Assembly (NCBI RefSeq): GCF_002953715.1
Contig: NZ_CP025012.1
Span: 1,302,001-1,366,000, forward strand
Source: Rhizobium leguminosarum
Lineage (GTDB): Bacteria > Pseudomonadota > Alphaproteobacteria > Rhizobiales > Rhizobiaceae
Length of the DNA: 64,000 bases
Direction: 5' to 3'
The notes under the pieces are model-generated. The model saw nothing but the letters and a program-made list of their open reading frames with translations. It had not been told where the DNA came from and ran no database searches. This document shows positions 63,250 through 64,000 of the stretch, piece after piece. The position numbers were made by a program, and so were the translations under genes. How positions within the stretch are numbered: the stretch's first letter is position 1; every line of letters starts with the position of its first letter.

Positions 63250-64000
63250 ATGACCGCTGAAACAATTCTCCTCAGTCTGCATCTTTCCGCGCCGGAGCTC
63301 ATCCTCGCGGTCGGCGCCCTTGTCCTGTTGATGGTCGGCGTCTTCTCAGGCGAGCGGTCGGGCCTTGTCGTCACCGGCTTGGCGATCGTCCTGCTCCTGG
63401 CCTCCGGCCTGTGGCTGCTCTTCGTGCCGGCAGAAGGCCTTGCCTATGGCGGCGTCTACATGGCCGACGGCTTCTCGCGCTTCATGAAGCTGGTGGCGCT
63501 CATCGGTTCGCTGGTCGCCATGTTCATGTCGATCGGCCACGCACGCGAAAATCAGCTCGACAAGTTCGAGTTCCCGGTTCTCCTGGTGCTTGCGACCCTC
63601 GGCATCCTGCTGATGATCTCGGCCAACGACCTGATCTCGCTCTATCTCGCGCTGGAACTGCAGTCGCTGGCGCTCTACGTCGTCGCCGCAATCAACCGCG
63701 ACAGCCTGAAGTCGACCGAAGCCGGCCTGAAATATTTCGTCCTCGGCGCGCTGTCCTCCGGCATGCTGCTCTACGGCATGTCGCTGGTCTATGGTTTCAC
63801 CGGCCACACCCATTTCTCCGAGATCGCCCAGGCGCTCTCCGTCGAGGGCGCGCGTTCGCTCGGCCTGATCTTCGGCCTGGTCTTCATCCTCGCGGGCATC
63901 GCCTTCAAGATCTCGGCCGTTCCCTTCCATATGTGGACGCCGGACGTTTATGAAGGCGCGCCGACGCCGGTCACCGCCTTCCTTGCAGCAGCACCCAAGG
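63250..64000 (+). CDS. nuoN: NADH-quinone oxidoreductase subunit N, cut by window edge
   Basis: The first 250 residues of the third antiporter-like subunit, normally about 480. It has [20 protein letters not shown] with the conserved glutamate, [20 protein letters not shown] and [20 protein letters not shown], with PTPVTAFLA at the window end. The ATG at 63250 lies 18 bp after nuoM. Confidence 0.97.
   Translation, partial: MTAETILLSLHLSAPELILAVGALVLLMVGVFSGERSGLVVTGLAIVLLLASGLWLLFVPAEGLAYGGVYMADGFSRFMKLVALIGSLVAMFMSIGHARENQLDKFEFPVLLVLATLGILLMISANDLISLYLALELQSLALYVVAAINRDSLKSTEAGLKYFVLGALSSGMLLYGMSLVYGFTGHTHFSEIAQALSVEGARSLGLIFGLVFILAGIAFKISAVPFHMWTPDVYEGAPTPVTAFLAAAPK

Overview
The window is a high-GC alphaproteobacterial chromosome segment, almost certainly Rhizobium (leguminosarum/etli group or a close relative). 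This rests on the gene content and order (rplM-rpsI, clpP-clpX-lon-hupB, then a 14-subunit nuo operon with rhizobial extra genes), on RIME-like palindromic repeats between genes, and on rhizobial small-protein families. I recognised genes by reading motifs and family resemblance; no database search was possible.

Layout. 1-5529: a ROK regulator cut by the window edge, a GNAT acetyltransferase and a CUT1-type sugar ABC importer (binding protein and two permeases, no ATPase gene). 5557-13785: a surface-polysaccharide locus with Wzy-like polymerase, WcaJ-like initiating phosphotransferase, GT4 glycosyltransferase, short Wza-like lipoprotein, a Wzc-like protein with a degenerate kinase domain and a CelD/FemAB-like acetyltransferase. 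It resembles the unipolar polysaccharide/glucomannan attachment locus of Agrobacterium and Rhizobium. 14009-23484: DUF2842, ctaA, a TauE-like permease, argC, an agmatinase, a CmlA/FloR-type chloramphenicol exporter preceded by a nine-codon leader peptide and competing hairpins, rplM-rpsI, a LysR regulator divergent from a DUF1127 gene, and an enoyl-CoA hydratase. 23485-32817: mixed metabolism, two c-di-GMP proteins, a cytochrome P450 and a 5'-truncated pstB. 33194-38705: clpP, clpX, lon and hupB. 38897-40039: an FMN riboswitch ahead of a RibN-type riboflavin transporter. 40135-46950: a phytase-like esterase, aldo/keto reductase, cupin resembling hydroxynitrile lyases, methyltransferase, peroxidase and small exported proteins. 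47052-47769: tRNA-Val and two tRNA-Asp genes. 48016-64000: nuoABCDEFGHIJKLMN, cut within nuoN.

How the parts work together. The nuo operon encodes respiratory complex I. It carries three non-canonical genes: a four-helix-bundle (S23/IVP-like) gene flanked by 17-bp perfect inverted repeats between nuoC and nuoD, a small exported protein overlapping nuoD, and a protein between nuoF and nuoG that shares a C-terminal helix-hairpin-helix-like domain with the extended NuoE. Polysaccharide genes and two c-di-GMP enzymes lie in the same 30 kb, which fits c-di-GMP control of attachment but does not prove it.

The most notable findings are the CmlA-like drug-sensing leader (MGTTKSADK) with mutually exclusive hairpins ahead of the exporter, and the inverted-repeat-bounded four-helix-bundle unit inside the nuo operon. 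I saw no CRISPR array, prophage, transposase, integrase or rRNA gene.
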